The notes beneath the pieces were generated by a model. It was not told the origin of the DNA and ran no database searches. It worked only from the letters and a program-made list of their open reading frames with translations. The position numbers were made by a program, and so were the translations under genes. From Posidonia oceanica (lineage: Eukaryota; Streptophyta; Magnoliopsida; Alismatales; Posidoniaceae), in the NCBI GenBank assembly GCA_037176725.1, contig JAZBRS010000060.1, forward strand, positions 55,518,001-55,582,000: 64,000 nt of DNA, given 5' to 3'. Positions within the stretch are counted from its first letter, which is position 1. Each line of letters begins with the position of its first letter. This document shows positions 45,901-56,444 of the stretch, one piece after another.

Positions 45901-47062
45901 GGATAAACAAGTTTGGTCTTTGGATTCTCAAGGCAGGTTCACTGTAAATTCTACTTGGGAGCAAATAAGAGTGAAAAAGGCAGCAACACAGTGGGAGAAA
46001 GGAATTTGGGACCAATTATTACCAACGAAAATATCCTTCTTCATGTGGAAGGTAATGTGGAATCGTCTACCCATGGATGACAGGATTTCCTCCATGGGAT
46101 TCATGCTACCTTCAAAATGCAGCTGCTGTAAAATTCAACACCACATGGAAAATATGAAACATCTCCTATTTGAAGGGGAATGGGCAAGAGATTGTTGGGA
46201 ATGGTTCGTGTCTGCTTTCCAGCTGGGAACGGTGAGGTCTCGCAGCTGGGACCAATGGGTGAAGTTCATATTTCAAAAGAGGAGTAAAGAATCGTTTGGG
46301 CAGAAACTGCAAAGATTCATGTGCACTGGTATGTTATGGGAGATATGGAAAGAAAGATGTAGTATCAGATATGGGAATAGGAAGGGAGGTCTGTATAACA
46401 TCTCCTAGTGAACCATGGCTTGGCTGAAAGAGTGCAGCTACCTACTGAAAGATCTCAAATGTAAAAATGAGAAGGAAGTGCAGATTCTGAGGAGGCTTCA
46501 TATCCTCTATGGGGAGGTCCGGCAGGTGTCAATTGTAAAGGTCATTTGGGTTAAACCAACACCAGGTTTGATTAAATTGAACGTGGATGGGGCAGCCAAG
46601 GGAAACCCGGGTTTAGCTGGAGGAGGGGGAGTGATCAGAGACCACAAAGGTGAGTTCATAATTGGATTTTCAAATTACTATGGGCACACTTCTAACATGG
46701 TAGCTGAGTTCAATGCAATAAGGGATGGTCTATCCCTTTGCTGTGATTTCTTGATGGATGTAAGCTCAGTGATTATTGAATCGGACTCGAAAACGTTGGT
46801 GGATATGCTAAAGAATGGTCATTGCAAGATGTGGCAAGTGCAGACGCAATTGAACCAGGTGCTAGGCAAAGTAAAGTAGTCGCATGTTATCCAGCACCAA
46901 TACAGGGAGGCGAACTCTGTGGCAAATTGTTTGGCCAATGAAGGCATTCGGAGGAAGAATTTTCAGATCTACCAGAATCGGGATGAGCTGCCTATTCTTG
47001 CCAGAGGTGCTCTGGTTTTGGAGAAGGCGGAGCTACCCTACTTGCGAGTAAAAGGCGGTTGA
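42927..47062 (+). pseudogene. LINE ORF2: endonuclease, reverse transcriptase, RNase H
   Basis: Starts ATGATTAA, overlapping the ORF1 stop. The endonuclease (to about 43620) shows LIWNCRGVGN, FEP, GGDFNAV and YSDHTP. RT shows TPGPDGFSASFYK, LALIPKT, FRPVSLCNVNYKIISKIL, IDMEKAYDRLNW, GLRQGDPISP and catalytic FADD (44983). A zf-RVT-like region follows (KISFFMWKVMWNRLP). RNase H (46540-47040) has LNVDGAAKGNPG, AEFNAI and ESDSKTLVDML, but the last catalytic Asp is Asn in SVANCLAN. Breaks: TAG at 43215, a one-base deletion near 43504, TAG at 44612, TAG then TGA at 46406-46411, and TAG at 46877. The 3' UTR runs 47063-47351. The protein would nick target DNA and prime reverse transcription there. Confidence 0.92.
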
Positions 47063-47378
47063 TCGGGGAAGGAAGCGGGAGAGGTGATCGCTGTTGATGT
47101 TCAAATGGGTTCCGGGTAACTATTGGGAATAGGGGAAGGGAGAAGAAGGAGTGGCTTGGTGGGGAAGAGTGATTTGCTAGTGGATTGCGCTTTTGGGTCC
47201 CATTAAGCTGGTTAGGGGGGGTAATGTGGAGAGGGTGGTGAATAGTTGTGGGCTGGGCTCACCAGTTCATGCTATTAGGCCTCCTCTTTTGTATTACATC
47301 TTTTATGAATATATGTGAGGGGTCGCCTGGGGCTCGATAACTTCCAGGTATAAAAAAAAAAAAACTAAACCCTAAACC

Positions 47379-47598
47379 AGTAATAGTTACCGTAGTGGTT
47401 GGGTCACCTCCACTACCCTCTCAAGACGCGGGTTCGAAACCCGCCCACTGCATATTGAGTGGGATTTTCCCACTCTTTCTTGCATTATGGGATTAATTTC
47501 CCTTCCTTGCCGCCCATAGGTTTCGAACCTGTGACCTATGAGCTTTCCTTGAAGAAAAATCCGTTAAGCTATAGTAGGTTAGGTTAGAAAAAAAAAAA
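47379..47598 (+). mobile_element. SINE with two inverted tRNA-like heads
   Basis: Flanked by the 14-bp repeat CTAAACCCTAAACC (47365-47378 and 47599-47612), with an A-tail at 47587-47598. The forward head has an A-box-like TAGTGGTTGGG (47394-47404) and a B box GTTCGAAAC (47432-47440). On the minus strand a second head has A box TAGCTTAACGG (47561-47571) and B box GTTCGAAAC (47520-47528). Both spacings suit RNA polymerase III promoters. It shares its left target repeat with the LINE. The family is not recognised. Confidence 0.75.
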
Positions 47599-47789
47599 CT
47601 AAACCCTAAACCCTAGGTTACACTCACAGAAACCCTAGGAATCTCCCAGCAAAACCCTAGAAAATCTAGGTCAAATACTTACAAAATCCTAGGTTAAAGC
47701 CTAGGACAAACCCTAGAAAAGTACTAGGTCACACCCATCTAAACCCTAGAAAAACACTACGTCACAAAACAAAAGCCAAGCCCAACCCA

Positions 47790-47794
47790 TCTTC

Positions 47795-47825
<31 letters not shown>

Positions 47826-48245
47826 TCCTTTCCTTTTCTTTCTTCTCCTCCTCTTTCTTTTCCTTCTCCATTTTTAAACCAATTCAGCCCAGCCCACCAA
47901 CTTCTCCTCCTCCTTTATTCTCTTTTCTCTTCTTCTTCCAAAGCCCAAGCCCCCAACTTTTCTTCCTTTTCTTCTCTTTCTCTTCTTCTTCCTCTTCCTT
48001 TTTCTTTCTTTTTTCTCTCATTTTCCCCTAATTCCAAGCCCAGCCCATCTTCTCCTTTTCTTTTTTTCTTTTCTTCCACCCACCTTCTAGGCCCGGCCTG
48101 TTTCCTTTATTTTCTTTTTTTCTTTTCAGCCACCAACCTGACCCACTCCAGCTTTTTTTCTTTTTTCTTCTTTTCCTCCGGCCCAGCCTGCGGCCTCCTT
48201 CCTCTTTTCTTCTCTTTTTTCCACAGCCTACCCGACACTCTTCCC
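47790..48245 (+). repeat. Pyrimidine-rich tract of LTR 3
   Basis: Includes TTTCTTTCTTTCTTTC (47797-47830) and long CT runs; counterpart of 12258-12490. No coding potential. Confidence 0.85.
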
Positions 48246-49510
48246 CTTCTTTCCCTCCTCTTTCGATTTAGCACCCAACACTCAACCCCTCTGCACTCAC
48301 CACCCCTCACAACAACCACCCAAGCACCACACTCCACCCTCTGCCGCACACCACTGTCCGGCGGTGGCCGTCTCACAGGACCACCCATGCCCTCTACCCA
48401 ACACACCACCATTACCCTGCCAGCCACCTTCAGCACCTGCACGCCCCATTCCCAATCAAGTGTGAAGCTCAGAACAAAACCAACCTCCCTCATCCCTTCA
48501 GAAGGTAGAAGAAGAAGAATTCAGAAAAACACATCTCAGAACCCATTTGCTCCCACACAGCACAGTAACTCCCCTTCTTCCTCCGAGCACCCACAACCAT
48601 CCCAGACCCCCTCACGACCAAGCATCCTCTCCCTCAGCCCTCCACGAATCACCGAAGAGATCCCAAAACACCCAGAGAGCTACACAGTCGGAGAGAGCTA
48701 GAAAAACCAGTAGACCACCTAGAATCCGGACTTCCTGTCCAGAGGGTGCAAACCAACTTCTGGACAGCTCCAGACCTTCCTCGCGACACCAGAAACTTCC
48801 TCAGATCGCACCATGCTGCCGAGGACGCCTGCAACGCCGCCACGAGCTCTCGCCGCCCTGTCGAACCCACCTGAGGTCGGCAACCCTCCTCAGCCGTCGT
48901 CACAGGTAACTAACCCGGTATTTAAGTTCCTTGCGTGCTTCTCGTGTTTCCTAGGCCATTAGAAATAGATTTAAAGTCCTGTAGCCCATTTTCGCCTCCG
49001 CCGCTACAATCATCTTCCCCGACGAGCTCCGTCTGCTACCGCTGCACGCCGAGCGCTCCAGACCTCCGTCGTTCTTCTGGAACCTCCCCCGAGCTTCGCT
49101 AGAGAACCAGAGGCCTGCTCCTCCCCCTCGCGACCGTCGTCGAGGCCTCCTGCACCTACTTCGCCCCTGTGATCGCCAGACTTCTGCGCCGACGTCGATA
49201 GAGCGCCTCAACCTCCGCCGCTCCCCCGGATCTGCTCCCCGAGCATCGCCAGACCACCAGGAACGTGGCCCACCACTGTCCGAGCTCTACCGCTGCCTCC
49301 AGCGCCAGCTCCGCCCGCAATAATCTCCTGCAGAACTCCGCCGAGGCCGGCAAAGCAGCCTAGCCGCCGTCATACGCCGTTGAAGCCACCGGCACCTCCA
49401 GGGAGGTCCCCTCCAGCTTCCAGAAGCCCCAACTCGGCTGGAGACCCGCCGGACCGCCGCAGCACCTCCTCCTTCTCCGGCGTAGGCCTTTTGGAGCTCG
49501 AAGATCACTA
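48246..49510 (+). other. GC-rich LTR segment without a credible gene
   Basis: Ser/Pro/Arg-rich frames are open on both strands because of CCG-rich wording, not protein selection. A similar segment stands at the same place in the other LTRs (10860-12200, 26690-27080, 60830-61500), each with a CAGGTAA-like donor site, so it may be transcribed leader sequence. Confidence 0.55.
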
Positions 49511-49539
49511 TTCACTGTAGCAGTCTATAGTTTTAATTT

Positions 49540-51120
49540 TGTTTTGATTTAATGCATTGAATTAAATTATTGCAAGTTATTTTATTTACTTTCAGGTCTA
49601 GCTTTCAATTGAAATCATTTAATTTCCGCTTTTAACTTTACTGCATTACATTTCAGTCCTCAAGTTTATTTATTTTGCATGTTAGTCCTGCAGTTGGTTT
49701 GAAAATCATTTAATCTGGAATTAATATCATATTGCAATGAATTAAAATGCTGCAGGTTTTCATATTTACTTTTCAGTCCTGTTTCAATTGATAAATCATT
49801 TAAATGTTATTTAGAATCATATTGCATTATGATAAACTACTGCATGTTTCATTTATTGCACTTTAGTCCACAAACCATGCATTTAATCATTTAAATCACA
49901 TTTTTTATCTTACTGCATTACATTTTAGTCCAACATTTTAGTTTAATTGCACATCAGTCCAGAGCATGCATTCACATCACTTAATGTTCATTTAAAACCT
50001 TATTACATTGCATTTTAATCCTATGGTTTGCTATAATTGCATCTAAGTCCTCCTGTCATTCATCACAGCATTTAAATCATGCATTTTACCTTATTACATT
50101 GCATTTTGATCCTGTGGTTTGCTATAATTGCATCTGAGTCCTCCTGTCATTCATCACAGCATTTAAATCATGCATTTTACCTTATTACATTGCATTTTGA
50201 TCCTGTGGTTTGCTATAATTGCATCTAAGTCCTCCTGTCATTCATCACAGCATTTAAATCAAGTATTTTACCTTATTACATTGCATTTTAATCCTGTTGT
50301 TTATTTTATTTGCATCTGAGTCCTCAGATCATGAATCAGTTATTTATTTTTGCATTTTAACATTGCATAAAAGTCCAGAAAAATGTTATAATTGCATTTA
50401 AGTCCATCTACTGTTAATCAGTTATTTGATTTCTATTTTAAACCTTATTGTATTGCAGAAAAATCCATAAAAATGTTATAATTGCACATCAGTCCAGTTT
50501 GCTTTGAATCACTCATTTAAATTCTATTTGAACTATATTGCATTGCTATTTAGTCCAATAACTTGTTTTTATTGCATTTAGGTCCAATTTGCATCTATAC
50601 ATCATTTAAGTTGCATTTTTGAAACATATTGCATTGCTTGAATGTCCTCCATGTTTCTAAAATTGCATGTAGGTCCTTTTATTGCTTAATTGCATGCCTG
50701 CCTTTTGTTTAGCATTGTATTTGGCTCCATACTCTGCTGCATCTACATTTCAGCATGCATTTGTCCTGTTGCATTGCATTTTGCCATGTTTTTGCATGTA
50801 GGCCCCTGCATTTTATTCTAATTGCACCTAGGTCCCTGCATTTTCTGTAATTGCATGTAGGCCCCTGCATTTTATTCTAATTGCACCTAGGCCCCTGCAT
50901 TTCCTTTAATTGCATGTAGGCCCTTACATTTTCCTTTAACTGCACTTAGACCCCTACAGTTCTCTGTAATTGCACCTAGGCCCCTGCATTTTATTCTAAT
51001 CGCACCTAGGCCCCTGCATTTCCTTTAATTGCATGTAGGCCCCTACATTTTCCTTTAACTGCACTTAGGCCCCTACGGTTCTCTGTAATTGCACCTAGGT
51101 CCCTGTCTTTGCATCTTCAC
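49540..51120 (+). repeat. TGCAT/AGGCCCC degenerate repeats of LTR 3
   Basis: Units around ATTGCACCTAGGCCCCTGCA and TTGCATTTTAATCC repeat with varying lengths; a 93-base unit repeats near 50030-50330. Counterpart of 9890-10850. Confidence 0.75.
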
Positions 51121-52312
51121 ATGCATAGCATCCCCATATCATTGCATGCTGCACTTTTGCACTTGTTTGAGCATTGTTAGCCTCATTGCATGTAGGACAC
51201 CCTGCATTGCACACACATAGGGGTAATTTGCACTTAGACCACCACTTAGATCACTTCTTCTGACCCTTGAGCCATCTGACTTGAAACCTAAATAACTTTT
51301 GATCGGACTATTGGATTTTCACTATCTAACTATCCAAGTCTTCTTGGTTGAATGATCTTTCATTCTAACCAAAGTTATTTCAGATCAGGCCTCAGATCTT
51401 CAAGATAAGTCCATCTGAATCACTGCACATCACTTATTGCCTGTCACTTGCACTGCATGCATAGTTTTTGCATCCTGTTTTCTCGTGCATGTTGATTAGG
51501 GTTTTCCGCCCCTGTTTTCTTCCCTTTTGCTTGTTTTACACTTGCATTGCGTGGTTTTACTTGGCTTTTCTGCCCTTGTCTCCTTTTCCCCTTTGCATGT
51601 CGAACTTGCATTGCGTGGTTTTACCAGTGTTTTGTTTTATCGCCTGCATTTACATTAGGGCAGTGATGCTTACTGTCTGGAGTTCTCACGAACCAGGATT
51701 CGCCCCGTTCGAAACACTGACAGCGTTGCTGAGCACATAGGTTGCACGTTTACTTTCCTCGTGCATCACATCACTTAGAGCATACATTTGGACAAGTAAT
51801 CACAGCACACATGGCATTTAGGCATTCAAGCATACCTTTTAGCAATCGTAGCATGGCATTAGCATTCCTCGTCCCTTGGACGTGCAGTTAAAGGCAATCA
51901 CTTGTCAAATTCCTACAAATGCGAGCGTTTAGCCAAGAAAGACCGATTCCGAGCGTGTCGGGGGTGCCTAACACCTTCTCCGCACGTAACAGGAGTCCTT
52001 ACCCTTTCTCTGGCCCACAGTGACCATTTTGCCCTCGTCCTTGGCACGAGTCATCCTTTTTGCATAGCATTGCATTCATTTGCTTGTTTTCTATGCTTTT
52101 CCTTGATTTTCCTCGTCTTCCCGATAATAGACTAGGTGGCGACTCCCTTTTGTCTTATCTTTATTTTATTCGCGTTTTCCTGGTGTTTTTGAGTCGAGTT
52201 TCTCCTTAGATTCACTGCTGACCGCGGCTTCCCTCCCTCTCTCATGGCACGATTGCATTGCGAGCTATGGCAGCGTTGCGAGGGCCGCCGTGGGCCCGAG
52301 CGGCGGACGGTC

Positions 52313-52992
52313 ACAGGGTCCCACACGCACTCATCTCTGATAATGGCTCAAACTTTATAGCCAGGAGGATCGAAGACTACCTGCAGAGCTTCAAGATCAG
52401 ACATCACCGATCCTTGCCTTATCGGCCGCAGATGAATGGCGTAGTAGAGTCTGCCAATAAGAACCTTATAAAGATCTTTAAAAAGATGGCAGAGACTCAT
52501 AAGAACTGGTATGACAACCTTCTGTACACGCTATAGTCATACAGGACATCAGTCCAGACCTCTATAGGAGCGACCCCATACTCACTGGTGTACAGCATGG
52601 AGGCGATACTGCCCGTTGAAGTAGAGATCTCCTCACTACGGATCCTGCAAGAAGCTGAGCTGGAGGAAGCAGAATGGGTCGAAGACCACTGCATCCAACT
52701 AAACCTGATTGATGAACATAGGCTACAAGCCATGCATCATGCTCAGTGTTATCAGAAGCGATCGGCCAGAGCATACCAGAAGAAGGTTAGGCCCAGATGC
52801 TTCCAGCCAGGAGACATGGTCCTACGAGCCATTCATCTCCCAGACAACTGAGGCAAATTTCGGCCCAACTGGCGTGGCCCCTTTCTGATCAAACGGGTTT
52901 TCTCCAGCGGTGCAGTGATCCTTGAGGACATGGACCAGGTCGAACAGTCAGAACTGGTCAACTCATGCTACCTCAAGAAGTACTACCAGTAG
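52313..52992 (+). pseudogene. Integrase C-terminal half, element 4
   Basis: DDE integrase that would insert the element DNA. Visible are the second catalytic Asp in HALISDNGSNF, the catalytic Glu in PQMNGVVESANKNL 46 residues on, and the C-terminal part GDMVLRAIHLPDN then NWRGPFLIKRVFSSGAVIL, a GPY/F module. It ends YLKKYYQ followed by TAG. Breaks: TAG in place of the Trp of the ALWAYRTS-type motif (52534-52536) and TGA after LPDN (52849-52851, likely CGA decay). The N-terminal zinc finger and first Asp are missing, cut off by the LTR of element 3. Confidence 0.88.
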
Positions 52993-54175
52993 CCTGCCGT
53001 CGCTACCTTGCAGAGTCCCCTTTCTTTTACTTTATGCATCTACATCCCCATGCATTTTAGTCATGCTTATTTATCAGAAAAAGAGAGAAAAAGAAAAAAA
53101 AAAAAAGAGGAAAAGAAAAAGAGAAGAAAGAAAAAGAAAAGGAAAAATAGTCATGCATTACAATCATAGCCCGATGACGAAAATCAGAGATGCTTGCCTA
53201 CTCTGGAAAGAGTTTACTCTACCTCACCTGACACTACTTAGATGTGCTGAGCAGTGAGGGAGCCACCACTCAATGAGGACAGGCGAAATGCCCAAACCCC
53301 CTAGGGCTTACACCTCTAGAGAGAGATAAAATGCTAGGGTGTGAGAGAGAGTGTGAGCTAGAAAAGAATACATGTCTACACATGGGCATATAAGAAAAAG
53401 AAGACAGAAGGTGAAGACAGAAGTCAACCCTAGAGATAGAGGCGAGCAACGTAACCCCGTCCCTCCTATTTACCTTGAAGAGGAGTCGAAGTTCGCGCCT
53501 GGGGAACCCACAAATCCTACAGGGCCTAGCCACCCCTGTCTAGCAGCAGCCCCCAGCCTCAAACCAGGCACCCATTACCTCCAAGCCAGAGATAGGAGAA
53601 ACCTACACGCCTATGTGGGGGTAAAAGAAAAATGAAAAATGAAAAGAGTAGGTGCAGGTCCTTGAGAGTTTGGCATGAAGCCTGTCCTCACCACACCATC
53701 ATCTAAAATCCCCAAAATCATCACCCATTCCGGAGTGCCACTGATAGTTAGGAGTCCAAGTACAGTCTGGCGAGTCAGAGACCGCTCCTTTCCTTTGCAG
53801 CAGGCATTAAACACTCAATATACTGATGGCAATAAAAATCTAGCATAAATCATGCATACATTTATCTAGCATCAATCATCCCCTTTTAATCTTTCCCTCC
53901 CACTCTGCAAGGCCCAGCTCGGCACTGGGACAGTGCTTCTACCAAGTATAAGTTGACCGCCCTTAACCTGCTGGTCCAGACTTCCCACCAGCTCGCCCAG
54001 CCACCACTCAATTCAAGGACCGACAAGCCTCAGAGCAGGTTATCACTGTCAGCACAGCAGCTCAGAATGAATGTCAGTAGCCAGGGGCAAAATGATCATT
54101 TCAGAAACAGCAGGACAACCTTAGCACCTTGGGGTCCCTCAGGGACCGTCAGGCTTGTATAGCCAGGCACTACCA
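52993..54175 (+). other. Untranslated region between integrase and extra ORF (element 4)
   Basis: Non-coding, parallel to 35003-36340. Purine-only tract at 53080-53145. Contains the GATGACGAAAATCAGAGATG block and GTTAGGAGTCCAAG. No ORF of note. Confidence 0.5.
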
Positions 54176-54179
54176 ACAT

Positions 54180-54375
54180 CCCTGTGCAACTTTGCTCCAG
54201 ACGGACAAAGTCCCTTTCGCTTGCTTCCTCACTCCGTGCGGACAAGGGCAAGTGTACTCCTTTTGTGACTTTGCTCCAGACGGACGAAGCCCCTTTCGCT
54301 AGTTTCCTCACTCCGTGCAAACTAGGACAAATGTACCTTTTGTGTGACTTCGCCCCGTGCAGGCGAGGTCCCTTT
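54180..54375 (+). repeat. Paired hairpin repeats upstream of the extra ORF (element 4)
   Basis: Three units. Stems CTTTG-TCC/GGA-CAAAG (54190-54210), CTTTG-TCC/GGA-CGAAG, and CTTCGCC/GGCGAGG. The partner hairpin is CCTCACTCC-GTGC-GGAC.AGG. Compare 36345-36548, where the same stem is CTTCG/CGAAG. Confidence 0.75.
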
Positions 54376-54591
54376 GCATGACTGAATATGCTTGGATTCT
54401 ATGATCTGATTGCTAGCTGTAACATATGAATTGCTTTATCAGCTTTGAAATGTGCATCTGCTTCTTTGATGGCCAGTATTGTGTGCCTGTATATGATCTG
54501 GATTAATGTACAGCATTGATTACAGGAACTTGGAGATTTTGCACCAGTTCTTCTCTCAAGTGCCCTTGTTTCCTCCCTCCTTGCCAGTAGG

Positions 54592-55793
54592 ATGGGTTTC
54601 CCTACTTTGGTAACCCTGATGCATTGCTCCAAGACCCTTCGAGAGTGGATTGGCAAACTCACCGAAGATGACCGCGAGAAGCTGCGCTTGTGGGGCGTAC
54701 CGTCCAAGCTTTTGAGGGCAGCTGATGTAGAGATGAGCCGACATCTCCTATGCGCCACTGTAAGATTCTAGAAGCCGGCGCACCATGTTTTCCGCTTCGA
54801 AAGAACAGAGCTGACGCCCTTGCTGGAAGAGGTACACTAGATCTGTGGCTTCTCCAAGCTCATGGGACAACTATTTTCATGAGGCGCGATGGATATATTG
54901 AAGTCTTCAGCCAACTATCTGGACTCTCTACTGCAGGCTGCCAGCAAAGATTGATCTGCCCCAACGGGCCCACGCCAATGCTCCACCTAGGATACTTTGA
55001 TGAAGTTGCCGAGAAGTGTGCCGAGCTCGGAGATGAGCTGTGGCTCCGGGGTTTTGTTACCCACTTTCTAGGCGAGCTAATTTTCAGCCACGACCGGATG
55101 ACGGTTGCCATCAAGGTTGCTAAAATTGCACTTGCTGTAGTGACCCAGCAAATCGACCTGGCACTAGTAGTCCTAGCAGAGACTTGTCGCGGACTGGACC
55201 GCATCTCACACCATTGCCGCCACTTCCACGGCTGCGGGGCCTTGGTATAGGTCTGGCTGGCTGGGCACCTGGGGATGGACCTTCTGTGCCCACAGAGATC
55301 GACCTTTGAGTCTTACTGCCACAGCGGCCATGCCCAGATCATTCAGAGCGTCCACAAAGAATACGAAAAGCTGTCAAAGCTAACGGATGATGCGGTAACC
55401 TAGCGTATCATCCCATCCGCTGCTGAACCTTTTACTATCTTCTTCAGCACCCACGACATGCGACTAGTGGTGCTACCAGGGTTCACCGAGGGTGTAGAGT
55501 ACCACCCTATCCGGGTCATGCGGCAGTTTGGCTTCCAACAGGGCGCCTTTGTCGACAGCACAGCGCCTAGGCTTCTTCAGCCATATCTTCTTAGTTCAAC
55601 TACTGCTACAATAGAACTTGCTGGCCTGATGCGCCATGGAGTGCAGTCGACGGATATCGCTACTGCAAAAGGCTCAGGGTGCACCCCTAAGTATGTGACT
55701 GAGGTGCAAGGACTCTGGCCCATCAACGAGATCCCACATGGTGCACCTCTATTCCCTGATAACAAGAGGTCAAAGAAAGCCCGAACCAGTTAG
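54592..55793 (+). pseudogene. Extra ORF of element 4, paralogue of the element 3 ORF
   Basis: Starts MGFPTLVTLMHCSKTLREW and ends KRSKKARTS. It carries the same motifs as the element 3 ORF, e.g. LHLGYFDEVAEKCAELG, FLGELIFSHDRM, LDRISHHCRHFHGCGALV and GFTEGVEYHPIRVMRQFGFQ. Stops: TAG at 54769-54771 (element 3: TGG), TAG at 54838-54840 (CAG), TAG at 55247-55249 (CAG) and TAG at 55400-55402 (TGG). A one-base deletion near 54868 shifts the frame after KLMG. The full-length protein would be about 400 residues. Function unknown; family as for element 3. Confidence 0.75.
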
Positions 55794-56444
55794 GGCATTT
55801 GCGCAGTTGCATGTTCTATTTTGATTTTTGTTGTATCTTGTTCGACGCAGCTATGGGCATGTAAGCAAAACTTAAATCAATGCAAAGATGTTTTGTTGTG
55901 CCAATTACTTGTATGTTGAGTTGTCTCCTATAACTTGATGCATGCATGTTCTCACACAACCATACTCTGAGGTGTTTGTCCAATTTGCATTCAGAATGCT
56001 GCATTGACCTCACACATCAAACCCCTCGGATCCACGAGGAGGGTGCCATCAGACCCAGACAATTCGCAAGTCAGAGGCAGTTGCCAGAATTCTCAATGCA
56101 AGAAACTGTAGGAAAGCCCCTGTATTCTGTCAGAATACCAGAATCTCTGCAGATCAATGCCGGAACTACATCAAGGCCGTTGAGCACTCTCACCCGGATC
56201 TTCATCCAGGCTGGTACCCCTCAACTACTCGTTTGGCAAACACGTCAGTTTTGTCTCCATCCTTTGCTTTTCGATGCCCAGGGCGCTTTGGCTATCCCCT
56301 AATATCATTCTTGATACCAGGGGCATCTCTTTTTGCTGCCCTGTGGTATCACTCCCCTTATCTGTATCCAGGCTGACATTCCTAGACTGTCACAGGCCCA
56401 TCCGCAACTTTTACCCCGCCTTTGGGTATTGGTGCTCCCGTTAT

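Larger units (their letters stand above)
40326..47364 (+). mobile_element. Full-length L1-type LINE with 13-bp target duplication
   Basis: About 7.0 kb with ORF1, ORF2 (endonuclease, RT, RNase H) and an A-tail (47352-47364). It is flanked by TAAACCCTAAACC at 40313-40325 and 47366-47378. The 5' end precedes ORF1 by only a short leader, so the copy looks complete. It was inserted into the CCCTAAA-rich start of an LTR. It is not active: several stops and one frameshift in both ORFs. Confidence 0.92.
39964..52312 (+). repeat. 3' LTR of element 3, split by a LINE and a SINE
   Basis: Starts TGTTGACACCCCACTTTTGA after the polypurine tract and ends ACGGTCACA at 52312, directly against integrase sequence of element 4. 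Without the insertions it is about 5 kb. In order: CCCTAG-rich start (40090-40320), insertions, CCCTAG words (47600-47760), pyrimidine tract, GC-rich part with a CACAGGTAAC donor-like site (48903), TGCAT repeats (49540-51120), GATCGGACTATTGGATTTTC, the GTTCTCACGAACCAGG block and the conserved tail block (51939-52004). Confidence 0.82.

Noticed and set aside
47432..47440. tRNA gene suggested by GGGTTCGAAACCC
   Set aside because: No acceptor stem or full cloverleaf; A-tail and target repeats show a SINE.
48246..49510. Host gene in the GC-rich segment
   Set aside because: Frames are low complexity, open on both strands, and the segment recurs at the same place in other LTRs.
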